In this document: in pieces, positions 1 to 7,012 of the stretch
How the letters are laid out: every line of letters begins with the position of its first letter
How positions within the stretch are numbered: position 1 is the first letter of the stretch
From: JACZSB01 sp965372015
GTDB taxonomy: Bacteria; Fidelibacterota; Marinisomatia; SCGC-AAA003-L08; TS1B11
DNA: 9,215 nt
Assembly: GCA_965372015.1 (NCBI GenBank)
Contig: CBDVAP010000122.1
Location: 1-9,215 of the forward strand
Reading direction: 5' to 3'
Made by a program: the position numbers and the translations under genes
The notes under the pieces: model-generated
Told to the model about the DNA's origin: nothing
The model's database searches: none
What the model saw: only the letters and a program-made list of their open reading frames with translations

Positions 1-57
1 CGCATAGCCCTTGCTGGGGGGATAAAAGGATATCTTTTCTACCTGAACCTGAATCAT
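1..57 (-). CDS. N-terminal fragment of an unidentified protein, cut by the window edge
   Basis: An ATG at 57-55 opens a frame that stays open for 19 codons to the left edge and reads MIQVQVEKISFYPPSKGYA. The gene lies 70 bases downstream of the isomerase gene on the same strand, in the expected place for a next gene. The ribosome binding site is weak: the bases just before the ATG read CCGAG. A possible promoter (TTGACA and TATATT) ends only about 10 bases upstream of the start codon, which would make the transcript nearly leaderless. The alternating beta-strand-like start (IQVQVEKI) resembles the opening of bifunctional nuclease proteins of the DUF151/DNase-RNase family. Nineteen residues are too few to establish this, and I treat the family as a guess. 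Confidence 0.5.
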   Translation of the reverse strand, partial: MIQVQVEKISFYPPSKGYA

Positions 58-67
58 CTCGGTAGAC

Positions 68-97
68 AATATACTCCCGAGCTAAAAACCTTGTCAA
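68..97 (-). promoter_or_regulatory. Possible sigma70-type promoter reading left
   Basis: On the minus strand, a perfect -35 box TTGACA (97-92) is followed after 18 bases by TATATT (73-68), which matches the -10 consensus at 5 of 6 positions. It lies in the 70-base gap between the isomerase gene and the partial gene at the left edge and points at that gene. The predicted start would be near position 61, only a few bases before the ATG at 57. The -35 box overlaps a small 6-bp inverted repeat (93-98 with 105-110), so part of this stretch could instead be a weak terminator of the upstream operon. Confidence 0.4.
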
Positions 98-127
98 GAA
101 AACCCTTGACTGATATTGGGTCTAGCC

Positions 128-1183
128 TCAATTCTGTGACATTTCTTGCTTTAACCTGATCAGGATCTCGATTTCCGACGGGTCATGCCCACCCTTGAGG
201 GCCAGATAATATGAAATCCAATCAACCTGGTGCAACAAAGTCAGGTTGCGCTGGATCAGGGTCTCGCCCCGGCCCTCAAGCATGATTTCACCGGCCGGCC
301 GGCCCCCAATTCCCAGGAGCTCGCTCGTGAGCCGTCGCCGCAGCCCCACCCGGGCGTGGTCTTCCCGGTCGACCAGCCACACCAGCAGTGGATCAGCTTG
401 ATCCTTAAGGCGCTCATTCAATCCTACAATTTCGTTGTGGTTCAGTTCCGGGAGGAGCTGATGGCTCGCGAAAACCTTGCTGTTCTCCGCCAGTTGTCCC
501 CGTAACCGCAGCGCCAAGGTTTCGGTAGTACCCGTCGAGCCATAGACCACCGGCAACGTCCCCAGTAGTTGCTTCGCAATGGCCGGAGTAGGGTTATCCT
601 GGTGCGCGTGATCAGCCCAAAGCGAACCATCGGCGGACATCAGCTTGGCGCCGGCCGCCAATTCATCCAGCACTGACCGGGGCAACAGCTTCAAGCTTAC
701 CAGCGCGACGCAGGTGGCCGCCAATGAATAACCGATAGCCGCCCGTGGTTGCATTCCTGCGGGAACCTCCAGCCGGTCCCATCCGCTCGAGTCGGCCAGT
801 TTGGCCAGCTGACCCCCACTGGTGAGTGCCACCACCCGACAGCCCCTTTCAGCCGCCTGCCCGGTAGCCGCCAGGGTCTCTTCAGTATTGCCTGAGTAGG
901 AGGAGGCCAGCACCAACGTGTGCTCACCCACCCAGTTGGGGATGCTGTAGCCCCGCAGCACCACCAGGGGCCGTACCGCCAGCCGGTCCATCCAGACTCG
1001 CACCAGGTCGCCGCCAATGGCAGAGCCTCCCATCCCAATAAACAGCACCTGCTCGAAAGCGCGGTCCACTGCCTGTGGTGTCCAGGCGGAATAGCGGTCC
1101 AGGATAGCGGTAATCTGCCCGGGACAGCCGCGAATCGCCGCTCGCATATCGCTGTGATCATAACGTTGAATAAGGTCGTCCAA
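128..1183 (-). CDS. Bifunctional phosphoglucose/phosphomannose isomerase
   Basis: Predicted cytoplasmic aldose-ketose isomerase that interconverts glucose-6-P and fructose-6-P and, in characterised family members, also mannose-6-P. The 351-residue protein consists of two SIS sugar-isomerase domains. Visible motifs are GMGGSAIGGD (50-59), the phosphate-binding SYSGNTEET (95-103), PRAAIGYS (146-153), the likely catalytic Glu233 in LAENS, and His249 in LNHNE. This is the pattern of the archaeal/bacterial PGI/PMI family, not of classical Pgi. The start is TTG; AAGGAAG lies upstream with 8 bases between AGGA and the TTG, and the next ATG (residue 13) would trim the N-terminal helix. It is the last gene of the five-gene unit, 50 bases after the prenyl synthase gene. 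By eye, the position of Thr291 in the Pyrobaculum aerophilum enzyme, linked to mannose-6-P activity, is Ile338 here, so the mannose activity is less certain than the glucose activity. Confidence 0.9.
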   Translation of the reverse strand: MDDLIQRYDHSDMRAAIRGCPGQITAILDRYSAWTPQAVDRAFEQVLFIGMGGSAIGGDLVRVWMDRLAVRPLVVLRGYSIPNWVGEHTLVLASSYSGNTEETLAATGQAAERGCRVVALTSGGQLAKLADSSGWDRLEVPAGMQPRAAIGYSLAATCVALVSLKLLPRSVLDELAAGAKLMSADGSLWADHAHQDNPTPAIAKQLLGTLPVVYGSTGTTETLALRLRGQLAENSKVFASHQLLPELNHNEIVGLNERLKDQADPLLVWLVDREDHARVGLRRRLTSELLGIGGRPAGEIMLEGRGETLIQRNLTLLHQVDWISYYLALKGGHDPSEIEILIRLKQEMSQN

Positions 1184-1189
1184 AGCTTT

Positions 1190-1196
1190 CTTCCTT
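1190..1196 (-). promoter_or_regulatory. Shine-Dalgarno deciding the TTG start of the isomerase gene
   Basis: The minus strand reads AAGGAAG here, with AGGA ending 8 bases before the TTG at 1183-1181. No ATG or GTG is available at this spacing. This site is the main reason for preferring the TTG start over the ATG at 1147. Confidence 0.6.
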
Positions 1197-1202
1197 CACT
1201 TG

Positions 1203-1216
1203 TCCCGGATCCGGGA
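1203..1216. repeat. Perfect 14-bp palindrome between prenyl synthase and isomerase genes
   Basis: TCCCGGATCCGGGA is its own reverse complement. In RNA it could fold as a 5-bp stem, TCCCG with CGGGA, around a GATC loop. It sits in the only gap wider than 3 bases within the five-gene unit, just upstream of the isomerase ribosome binding site. No T-run follows it on the minus strand, so it does not look like an intrinsic terminator. It could be a protein-binding site, an mRNA processing or stabilising hairpin, or chance. Confidence 0.5.
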
Positions 1217-1233
1217 ATATCCCGCTAAACAGT

Positions 1234-2193
1234 TTAATTCTTTCTGTTCAATACTAGCTGGCCGAATTCCACTAACGATTGCTTCCGCTCCCCCAGGATG
1301 TTCAGTTCGTCCAAGGCTTTAGCGATGGTATTTTGCACTACCTCCTCGGCTTTTGCCTGGATACCGTTTTCCTGCAGCAAGGCCCGCAGAGCCGCCATTC
1401 CCGCCGTCAGATCCTGCTTAGCCAGCTTCAGGGCCTTTTGCACCTGCTCCCGGGCGATGTCGAGGGCGGCCACCACCAGGTAGGTCTTCTTGTCCGCCAG
1501 CAAGTCGCTACCTAAACTTTTACCCATGGTACCGGCATCGGAGAATAGTTCCAGCAGGTCATCCTGGATCTGGAAGGCCCGTCCCAGCAGTTGGCCGAAG
1601 CGTCGCACGCCTTCCACATGGGCCGGTTCGCTCCCGGCCGCCAGGGCGCCCAGTTCCGCGGCCAGACCGAGCATGTACCCGGTCTTCAGGTCGATCATTT
1701 CGCCATATTCTTCCAAGGACACATCCAGCCGGGACTCAAATTCCTTGTCCAGGGCCTGACCCTCGCAGACTGCCAGCGCGCCCTTGATGAACGCGTGGCT
1801 CATGGCTTCCACGGCCACCGATGAGCGTTGCAGCTCCCCCAGGGCATTAATGAACATGGCATCCCCGGTAAGAATGGCCACACCCTCGTCCCAGCGGGTA
1901 TGCACCGTGGGCTGGCCGTGCCGGGTACGGTCCCGGTCCATCACGTCGTCGTGCACCAGGGTGAAGTTATGCAGGATTTCCACTGCCACCGCGGCATGCA
2001 GGGCGCTATCATCCCCGGCGCCCAACGTCTGGGCGGTGATCATGGTCAGGATCGGCCGCAGCCGTTTGCCACTGCCTTTGAGGACGTAGTTGATCGGTTC
2101 GGCCAACAGACGGGGACCCCGGGGATAAACCTCTACCAGCCGGCGGTCGATCCGTTGCCGGAGGGCAGCCAGATATTCAGGTGAGATGGTCAT
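1234..2193 (-). CDS. Polyprenyl diphosphate synthase, GGPP-synthase-like (short chain)
   Basis: Trans-prenyltransferase that condenses isopentenyl diphosphate onto an allylic diphosphate in the cytoplasm. The 319 residues have the all-alpha isoprenyl synthase layout: GKRLRP (42-47) for IPP binding; first Asp-rich motif DDVMD (82-86) with Arg91 in RHGQPT; Lys170-Thr171; second motif QIQDDLLE (208-215); and the C-terminal signature GSDLLADKKT (228-237). The residue five before the first motif is Phe77, within HNFTLVHDD, very like archaeal type I geranylgeranyl diphosphate synthases. A bulky residue here normally stops elongation at about C20, whereas long-chain quinone-tail synthases carry a small one. 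The second motif ends in Glu where most homologues have Asp. The ATG overlaps the mutase stop codon by 4 bases (ATGA). FPP, GGPP or a somewhat longer product cannot be separated by sequence alone; GGPP is my best guess. Confidence 0.9.
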   Translation of the reverse strand: MTISPEYLAALRQRIDRRLVEVYPRGPRLLAEPINYVLKGSGKRLRPILTMITAQTLGAGDDSALHAAVAVEILHNFTLVHDDVMDRDRTRHGQPTVHTRWDEGVAILTGDAMFINALGELQRSSVAVEAMSHAFIKGALAVCEGQALDKEFESRLDVSLEEYGEMIDLKTGYMLGLAAELGALAAGSEPAHVEGVRRFGQLLGRAFQIQDDLLELFSDAGTMGKSLGSDLLADKKTYLVVAALDIAREQVQKALKLAKQDLTAGMAALRALLQENGIQAKAEEVVQNTIAKALDELNILGERKQSLVEFGQLVLNRKN

Positions 2194-3548
2194 CCCGCCA
2201 GTTTGATCCGGCCGAACTCCAGTAGTTTGCCGGTCACCAACGATTTGATCTCCTCCAACCGCTGTGGGCTGCGGGCCTCGAAGCGGCAGACAATCACCGG
2301 CTGGGTATTGGAAGCCCGCACCAGACCCCAGCCGTCACCGAATTTGATGCGTACCCCGTCGATATCGATACATTCGTAATGGGCCTTAAAGTATTCCTCT
2401 GCGGCCTGGGCAATCTTGAACTTCTCCTCATCGGTGGGGCATTCCAGGCGCAGCTCGGGTGTGCTGTGATAAGTGGGCACCTGGGCCGCCAGTTCCGACA
2501 GCGATTTGCTCGTCCGGGACAGCAGCCGCGCCAGCCGCAGGGAGACATAAATAGCGTCGTCATAGCCGAAGTACTCGTCCGCGAAGAAGATATGGCCGCT
2601 CATTTCGCCGGCAAACCCTACCTTTAGCTCCCGCATCTTCTCCTTAATCAGGCTGTGACCCGTTTTCCACATCACCGGGACCGCCTTGTGCCGCAAAATC
2701 TCCTCTTCCAGGGCCTGGGAGCATTTCACATCGAATATCACGGCCTCCCCCGGCCGGGCTACCTCCTCGAGAAACAGGCACATGAGTATATCGGCCGGGA
2801 TAATGTTCCCCTGGTCGTCGACTACCCCGATCCGGTCGGCGTCGCCGTCATAGGCCACCCCTAAGTCGTAATTCCCGGTTTTCATCTCGGCGATCAGGTC
2901 CTGGAGGTTTTCTACCACGGTGGGATCGGGGTGGTGGTTGGGGAAAGTACCGTCCACGGTGCAGAACAGCTCTGTAATCTCGATACCCATCCGGCGGAAA
3001 ATCTCCGGCGCTGCCAGGACGGCGGCGGCGTTGCCGCAGTCCATGACCATCTTCAGCGGCCGTTCTAGAGCAATCTTTTCCTCCAGCATATCCAGGTACG
3101 GCTTCAGCACCTCAATCTCCTCCAGCGTGCCGCTCCCGGTTTCGAAGTCCCGCTCCAGGATGAGCTGCTTCAACCCCTGTATCTCCCGGCCGTATACCGC
3201 CCCGCTCTGGTGGGTCAGCTTGAAGCCGTTGAACTCGGGCGGATTGTGGCTGCCGGTAATCTGCACCGCCCCGGCCACGTCCAAATGGTACAGGCTGAAA
3301 TAGTTAGCCGGTGTGGGCAGGATGCCGATGTCCATCACATCCACCCCGGTGCTCAGCAGACCTACCGCGAAATTCTGCTTCAGCCCGGGTGTGGTCAGCC
3401 GGATGTCACCGCTGAGGGTCACAGCTGAGCCGCCCCGGCGCAGGATGTAAGTCCCGAACGCCCGGCCCAGGTCCTGCACTACCTCCGGCGGGAAATCGGT
3501 TTCCACCACCCCCCGGATATCGTATTCGCGAAATATGTAATCCTTCAT
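2190..3548 (-). CDS. Phosphomannomutase/phosphoglucomutase (alpha-D-phosphohexomutase)
   Basis: Cytoplasmic mutase that moves phosphate between C6 and C1 of mannose or glucose, linking glycolytic hexose-6-P to GDP-mannose or UDP-glucose precursors. The 452-residue protein has all four domains of the AlgC-type family. The phosphoserine loop is TGSHNP (98-103, Ser100), the Mg-binding loop DGDADR (234-239), the sugar-specificity loop GEMSGH (314-319) and the C-terminal phosphate-binding loop RASNTQP (411-417). GEMSGH is typical of dual-specificity PMM/PGM enzymes rather than GlmM. Length is normal for the family. The ATG follows GAGGG with 8 bases between and overlaps the anmK stop by 4 bases; its own stop overlaps the prenyl synthase start by 4. 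It would complement the isomerase two genes downstream. Substrate preference between mannose and glucose is not decided by these motifs. Confidence 0.93.
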   Translation of the reverse strand: MKDYIFREYDIRGVVETDFPPEVVQDLGRAFGTYILRRGGSAVTLSGDIRLTTPGLKQNFAVGLLSTGVDVMDIGILPTPANYFSLYHLDVAGAVQITGSHNPPEFNGFKLTHQSGAVYGREIQGLKQLILERDFETGSGTLEEIEVLKPYLDMLEEKIALERPLKMVMDCGNAAAVLAAPEIFRRMGIEITELFCTVDGTFPNHHPDPTVVENLQDLIAEMKTGNYDLGVAYDGDADRIGVVDDQGNIIPADILMCLFLEEVARPGEAVIFDVKCSQALEEEILRHKAVPVMWKTGHSLIKEKMRELKVGFAGEMSGHIFFADEYFGYDDAIYVSLRLARLLSRTSKSLSELAAQVPTYHSTPELRLECPTDEEKFKIAQAAEEYFKAHYECIDIDGVRIKFGDGWGLVRASNTQPVIVCRFEARSPQRLEEIKSLVTGKLLEFGRIKLAG

Positions 3549-4687
3549 TGGTCTTTCCCTCGTTCACTACCGAGGCCCGGCGGGGTCAAACAACCCAGTA
3601 CCACCGGCTCACGGGCGCCGGTCACACCCGGCAGGTTACCTGCCAGCCCTTGAACATGGGCCACCGCCAGCGCCGCCATCAATAAGGCCTCCTTGTGGTC
3701 GGGATCGATACCTATTTCCCGGGTATCGGTTATGTGCCAAGCGGGTAACTCGTCCTTTAAATCGGCCATGAGGATAGGATGGTGTACCCCGCCCCCGCTA
3801 ACAATCAGCGTATTCAATGACCGGTGAAATTTAACGAATTCCGTGATAGCCAAAGCCACCGATTTAGCCGTGAGGGCCACCAGAGTACGCAACAGGTCCG
3901 CCGGGGCGACCCGCTGCCGTTCCATCAATGCGGCCACCAGTTCCCGCCCAAACTCATCCCGCCCGGTGGACTTGGGTGGCTTCCGGCGGATAAAGGGATG
4001 CTCCAGCAACTCGGCCAGCAGCGCCGGTTGCACGACTCCCTCGTGGCTGTACCGGCCGTCCAGGTCCAGGGGACTATCGAACAACAATCGCGTGGCCTCG
4101 TCGATCAATCCCATCCCGGGGCCGGTGTCAAATCCGAGCACCTGATTGCGGTCCCCGCCGGGTGGGATGGCGGTGATATTTGCCACGCCCCCCAGGTTAA
4201 GGGTCGCTATGCCCCCCTCGCGGGAGCGCCATAGCTGCCAATCCAGCCAGGGCATCAGGGGCGCCCCATTACCTCCGGCCGCCAGGTCCGCCTCCCGGAA
4301 ACCGGATACCACCGGCGCCCCCAGTGCCCGGGCCAGCGGCGCCGGACTGCCTAGCTGCAGGGTGAACTCCCGGTCCCGGTGCGCCACCGTCTGGCCGTGG
4401 CAGCCCACCAGGTCCACCGAACGGCCGCCCAGAAAGTTGGTTGCCACCTGGGCATAGGACTCCCCCAGCCGGAAATGCAAGGCCGCCAGCTGATCGCTGT
4501 TCCCGGTCAGGCCGGTGGTAATAGCCTGCTTAGTATCCGGATCGAATGGAAAGGTTTTGCTATCCAGGACCTCGAACTCGAAACGCGGCTCCGTAAGGAA
4601 GATGCGCGCCAGGCTGGCATCCACCCCGTCCATGGAGGTGCCCGACATGAGCCCCAGCACCTGTAGTGGCTGCTCGGTGGGCGGCAA
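3545..4687 (-). CDS. anmK: Anhydro-N-acetylmuramic acid kinase AnmK
   Basis: Cytoplasmic kinase of peptidoglycan recycling. It opens the 1,6-anhydro ring of anhydro-MurNAc and phosphorylates it with ATP to MurNAc-6-P, the substrate of MurQ encoded just upstream. The protein has 380 residues, about the usual length. It shows the family's ATP-binding opening GLMSGTSMDGVD (12-23), CHGQT (96-100), the catalytic region FDTGPG (186-191, likely base Asp187), the second phosphate loop VSGGGVHHP (297-305) and a C-terminal Asp-Pro-Asp-His-Lys-Glu stretch (328-333). The start is TTG, supported by a G-rich Shine-Dalgarno 7 bases upstream inside the end of murQ. A GTG at residue 10 is the alternative and would begin just before the conserved motif, but it has a poorer ribosome site. 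The gene begins 3 bases after the murQ stop and overlaps the mutase gene by 4. Confidence 0.95.
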   Translation of the reverse strand: MPPTEQPLQVLGLMSGTSMDGVDASLARIFLTEPRFEFEVLDSKTFPFDPDTKQAITTGLTGNSDQLAALHFRLGESYAQVATNFLGGRSVDLVGCHGQTVAHRDREFTLQLGSPAPLARALGAPVVSGFREADLAAGGNGAPLMPWLDWQLWRSREGGIATLNLGGVANITAIPPGGDRNQVLGFDTGPGMGLIDEATRLLFDSPLDLDGRYSHEGVVQPALLAELLEHPFIRRKPPKSTGRDEFGRELVAALMERQRVAPADLLRTLVALTAKSVALAITEFVKFHRSLNTLIVSGGGVHHPILMADLKDELPAWHITDTREIGIDPDHKEALLMAALAVAHVQGLAGNLPGVTGAREPVVLGCLTPPGLGSERGKDQ

Positions 4688-4690
4688 GGC

Positions 4691-5602
4691 TCAATCCCCC
4701 GATTCCAGCACCTGCCGCAAGACGCCCTGCGCGGTCTCCAGCCGGCGGCGGGCCTCGGCCAGAGACACATCCCTGTGATGCATCACGAGGGCGGCCTTCA
4801 CTTCTCCCTCAGCCGTTTGCAGCAGTTTATAAGCCGCATCGAAGTCCAGGCCGGTGAGATCGGAAATGATGCGGCTGCCCCGTTCCCACAGTTTATCATT
4901 GAGGGCTTTTAAATCCACCATCAGGTTGCCGTAGGTTTTGTTCAGCTTCACCATAGCGGTGGTGGAGATCATGTTGAGGACCAGCTTGGTGGCGGTGCCG
5001 GCTTTCATGCGGGTGGACCCGGTGATCACCTCCGGTCCCACCACCACCGGGATGATCACATCGGCCAGCGCCTCCAGGTCGGACTCGGCGGTGCAGATCA
5101 GGAAACCGGTGAAGGCCCCCTGCTCGCGGGCCAGTGCCAGGGCGCCGTGCACATAGGGAGTGGTGCCGCCGGTGGCGATGCCCAGCACGCAGTCGTTGGG
5201 GCCGGGCTTAAGGGCCGCCAGCGCTAGGGCTCCGTCTTCGGGACGGTCTTCGGCACCTTCAATGGAACTGGTCAGCGCGGGCGCGCCCCCGGCGATCAGC
5301 CCCACCACCATCTCCGGTGTGACCGAAAAAGTAGGGGGACATTCGGCGGCGTCCAGCACCCCCAACCGGCCGCTGGTGCCGGCCCCCACATAAATCAGAC
5401 GGCCCCCGGCCAATAGCCCTGCCGCCACCCGCTCCACAAATTGCTCGATGCGGGGGATGGCCCCCTTAACCGCCGCAGCTATGGTGGCGTCCTCGGCGTT
5501 GATCAACTCCAGTATTTCCCGCACGGACAGCCGGTCCAGTTCCGAGGATCGGGGATTACGGTGCTCAGTGATCAGGTGGCCGCGGGGCCTGGGGCGTACC
5601 AT
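4691..5602 (-). CDS. murQ: N-acetylmuramic acid 6-phosphate etherase MurQ
   Basis: Cytoplasmic lyase that cleaves the D-lactyl ether of MurNAc-6-P to give GlcNAc-6-P and D-lactate, the step after AnmK in peptidoglycan recycling. The 303 residues (E. coli enzyme about 298) contain an SIS domain with GAGTSGRLG (73-81), AECPPTF with Glu87, EGAED with Glu118, and TGSTRMKAGTATK (194-206). Glu87 and Glu118 have the same spacing as the catalytic Glu83 and Glu114 of E. coli MurQ. The N-terminal TEHRNP is also typical. A three-helix C-terminal region (about 250-300) is present, so the protein looks intact. It is the first gene of the five-gene unit. The upstream region shows no good Shine-Dalgarno before the ATG. 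No MurNAc transporter, NagZ or NagA is visible, so the sugar source must be encoded elsewhere. Confidence 0.95.
   Translation of the reverse strand: MVRPRPRGHLITEHRNPRSSELDRLSVREILELINAEDATIAAAVKGAIPRIEQFVERVAAGLLAGGRLIYVGAGTSGRLGVLDAAECPPTFSVTPEMVVGLIAGGAPALTSSIEGAEDRPEDGALALAALKPGPNDCVLGIATGGTTPYVHGALALAREQGAFTGFLICTAESDLEALADVIIPVVVGPEVITGSTRMKAGTATKLVLNMISTTAMVKLNKTYGNLMVDLKALNDKLWERGSRIISDLTGLDFDAAYKLLQTAEGEVKAALVMHHRDVSLAEARRRLETAQGVLRQVLESGD
4695..4700 (-). promoter_or_regulatory. Shine-Dalgarno for the TTG start of anmK, inside murQ
   Basis: The minus strand reads GGGGGA, ending 7 bases before the TTG at 4687-4685. It overlaps the last codons of murQ, which suits translational coupling of the two recycling enzymes. 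The match to the usual AGGAGG is imperfect, so the support is moderate. Confidence 0.4.
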
Positions 5603-5756
5603 TGTTATTGCACTTTACGATGTGGACGTTTCTACCAGGAGCGAGCTTTAAATTGGGCCTATGCCATTTCAGCTGCTGTTGATTTTACTATGGAACGCTC
5701 ACGAGGATGAAAGTTAATCTGCGTGTCTTGCGCCTACTGCTGATGCCGGACGGTCC
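5603..5756. other. Divergent intergenic region between murQ and the CNNM-type gene
   Basis: This 154-base gap must hold the start signals of both the minus-strand five-gene unit and the plus-strand membrane protein gene. It is richer in A+T than the coding sequence around it. I see no convincing paired -35/-10 boxes, strong inverted repeat or riboswitch-like sequence on either strand, and neither gene has a strong Shine-Dalgarno at its edge. Two very short plus-strand frames (5661-5717 and 5707-5769) are present but unsupported. Confidence 0.6.
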
Positions 5757-6992
5757 ATGCTGGAATTGACCCTGGCCTTGCTGGGAGTGGTGTTCTCGGC
5801 CTTCTTCTCCTCGTCGGAGCTGGCCTACATCAGCGCCAACCCGTTGCAGCTGGAAGTCTGGCGCAAGCAACGCCGGCGCGGGTCGGCCCAGGCACTCAGA
5901 CTATTGAACGACCCTGACGGCTTTCTAATCACCGTCCTGGTGGGTACCACCATATCCAATATCTTCGCCACCAGCTTCGCCACCATCTACTTGATCGGTC
6001 AGGGCTGGCATCCGGCGGCGGTGCTGCTGGTGATAACCATCGTGATCCTGTTTTTTGGTGAAATTCTACCAAAGTCCGTTTCGGTGGAGCAGCCCAATCG
6101 TCACCTGCGGTTGGTGGCGCCATTGCATATCCTGGGACGTTGGCTGTTGCTGCCGGTCATCGCACCGCTGAGGAAACTGAGCGACTGGTTCCTGCCCGGG
6201 GAAGAGGCCTCAAACGAACCGCACAAGCCCCAGCGGCCGGAGCGGGAAGACTTGAAGATCCTTTTCACCAGTCCCAAAGAGGCCGGTGTAATCCAGAAGA
6301 GCGAGCAGGAATTGATCACCCAGGTTTTCGAATTCGGCGAGACCTCCGTATCACGGGCCATGACGCCTCGCATCGACATCGTGGCCCTACCGGAGCAGGA
6401 GGGACTGGACGGGGTAATCCAGGCCCTGATTGAGTCGGGCAACTCCAAACTGCCGGTCTACCGCGATTCCCTGGACAACATTGTTGGGGTCGTGTATCTG
6501 TACGACCTGTTCAAGGACCCGCCCGACCTGCCGTCAATCATCAAGCCGGTGGTAATGGTGCCCGATTCCAACACTACCGCGGATGTCCTCAAGGAATTGC
6601 AGCGGGCCCAACGCTCGATCGCCATCGTCCTGGACGAATTCGGGGGCACCGCCGGGCTGGTGACGCTGGAGGACCTGTTCGAGGAACTGTTCGGTGAGTT
6701 CGAGGATGAGTTCGATGTGCTGGGCAGTGAAGCGTCCCGGTTGCCGGACGGCTCCATTCTGGCCCAGGGCAAGGCCAAGGTGGAAGAGCTGAACCGCCGG
6801 TTCGGCCTGGGGCTGCCTGCTGGCGATTACGAAACCATCGCCGGCTATTTGACCGCCACCCTGGGACGCATCCCGTACATGGGAGAGTGGATATATTTAC
6901 CCAGCGGCGTCTATATAATCAAGAAATCGACCCCGCGGCGTATAGAGCAGCTCCAGATCCGTCCCGGCTCCGACGCCGGTTCCGCCCGTTAA
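5757..6992 (+). CDS. CNNM/CBS/CorC-family membrane protein (HlyC/CorC type)
   Basis: Inner-membrane protein of the family linked to Mg2+/Co2+ export or resistance (CorC/PaeT/YhdP-like, often labelled hemolysin). The 411 residues show three parts. The first is a CNNM/DUF21 membrane domain (about 1-145) with FSSSELA (17-23), GEILPKS (101-107) and roughly four hydrophobic segments. The second is a CBS pair (about 200-318) opening with MTPR (202-205) and closing with the hallmark DEFGGTAGLVTLED (293-306) and an acidic stretch (307-320). The third is a CorC_HlyC domain (about 325-405) with YETIAGYL (358-365). Length and layout are ordinary for the family. An in-frame TAA at 5715-5717 with no start codon between makes the ATG at 5757 the only possible start, although its Shine-Dalgarno is weak. 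It is transcribed alone and converges on the antiporter gene, 20 bases between stops. The transported ion is not determined by sequence. Confidence 0.92.
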   Translation: MLELTLALLGVVFSAFFSSSELAYISANPLQLEVWRKQRRRGSAQALRLLNDPDGFLITVLVGTTISNIFATSFATIYLIGQGWHPAAVLLVITIVILFFGEILPKSVSVEQPNRHLRLVAPLHILGRWLLLPVIAPLRKLSDWFLPGEEASNEPHKPQRPEREDLKILFTSPKEAGVIQKSEQELITQVFEFGETSVSRAMTPRIDIVALPEQEGLDGVIQALIESGNSKLPVYRDSLDNIVGVVYLYDLFKDPPDLPSIIKPVVMVPDSNTTADVLKELQRAQRSIAIVLDEFGGTAGLVTLEDLFEELFGEFEDEFDVLGSEASRLPDGSILAQGKAKVEELNRRFGLGLPAGDYETIAGYLTATLGRIPYMGEWIYLPSGVYIIKKSTPRRIEQLQIRPGSDAGSAR

Positions 6993-7012
6993 GGGTTTCG
7001 CCCGCGGAGGGC

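Noticed and set aside
93..110. Inverted repeat GTCAAG/CTTGAC as an intrinsic terminator after the isomerase gene
   Set aside because: The stem is only 6 bp with three G-C pairs, and the T5 run on the minus strand starts 4 bases after it. It overlaps a better-looking -35 box, so it was left as an alternative reading of the promoter region.
697..1161. Long minus-strand frame of 154 codons inside the isomerase gene
   Set aside because: It is an out-of-frame shadow of a well-supported gene, rich in Trp, Arg and Pro, as expected for the wrong frame of G+C-rich DNA. The other long overlapping frames under the seven genes were dismissed for the same reason.
5661..5769. Two short overlapping plus-strand frames (18 and 20 codons) upstream of the CNNM-type gene, the first hydrophobic
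   Set aside because: The first has no Shine-Dalgarno at useful spacing; in the second a GAGG directly abuts the ATG. Nothing else supports translation.
7000..7012. GCCC/GGGC repeat between the two convergent stop codons as a bidirectional terminator
   Set aside because: The stem is four pairs with no T-run on either side; too little to call a terminator.
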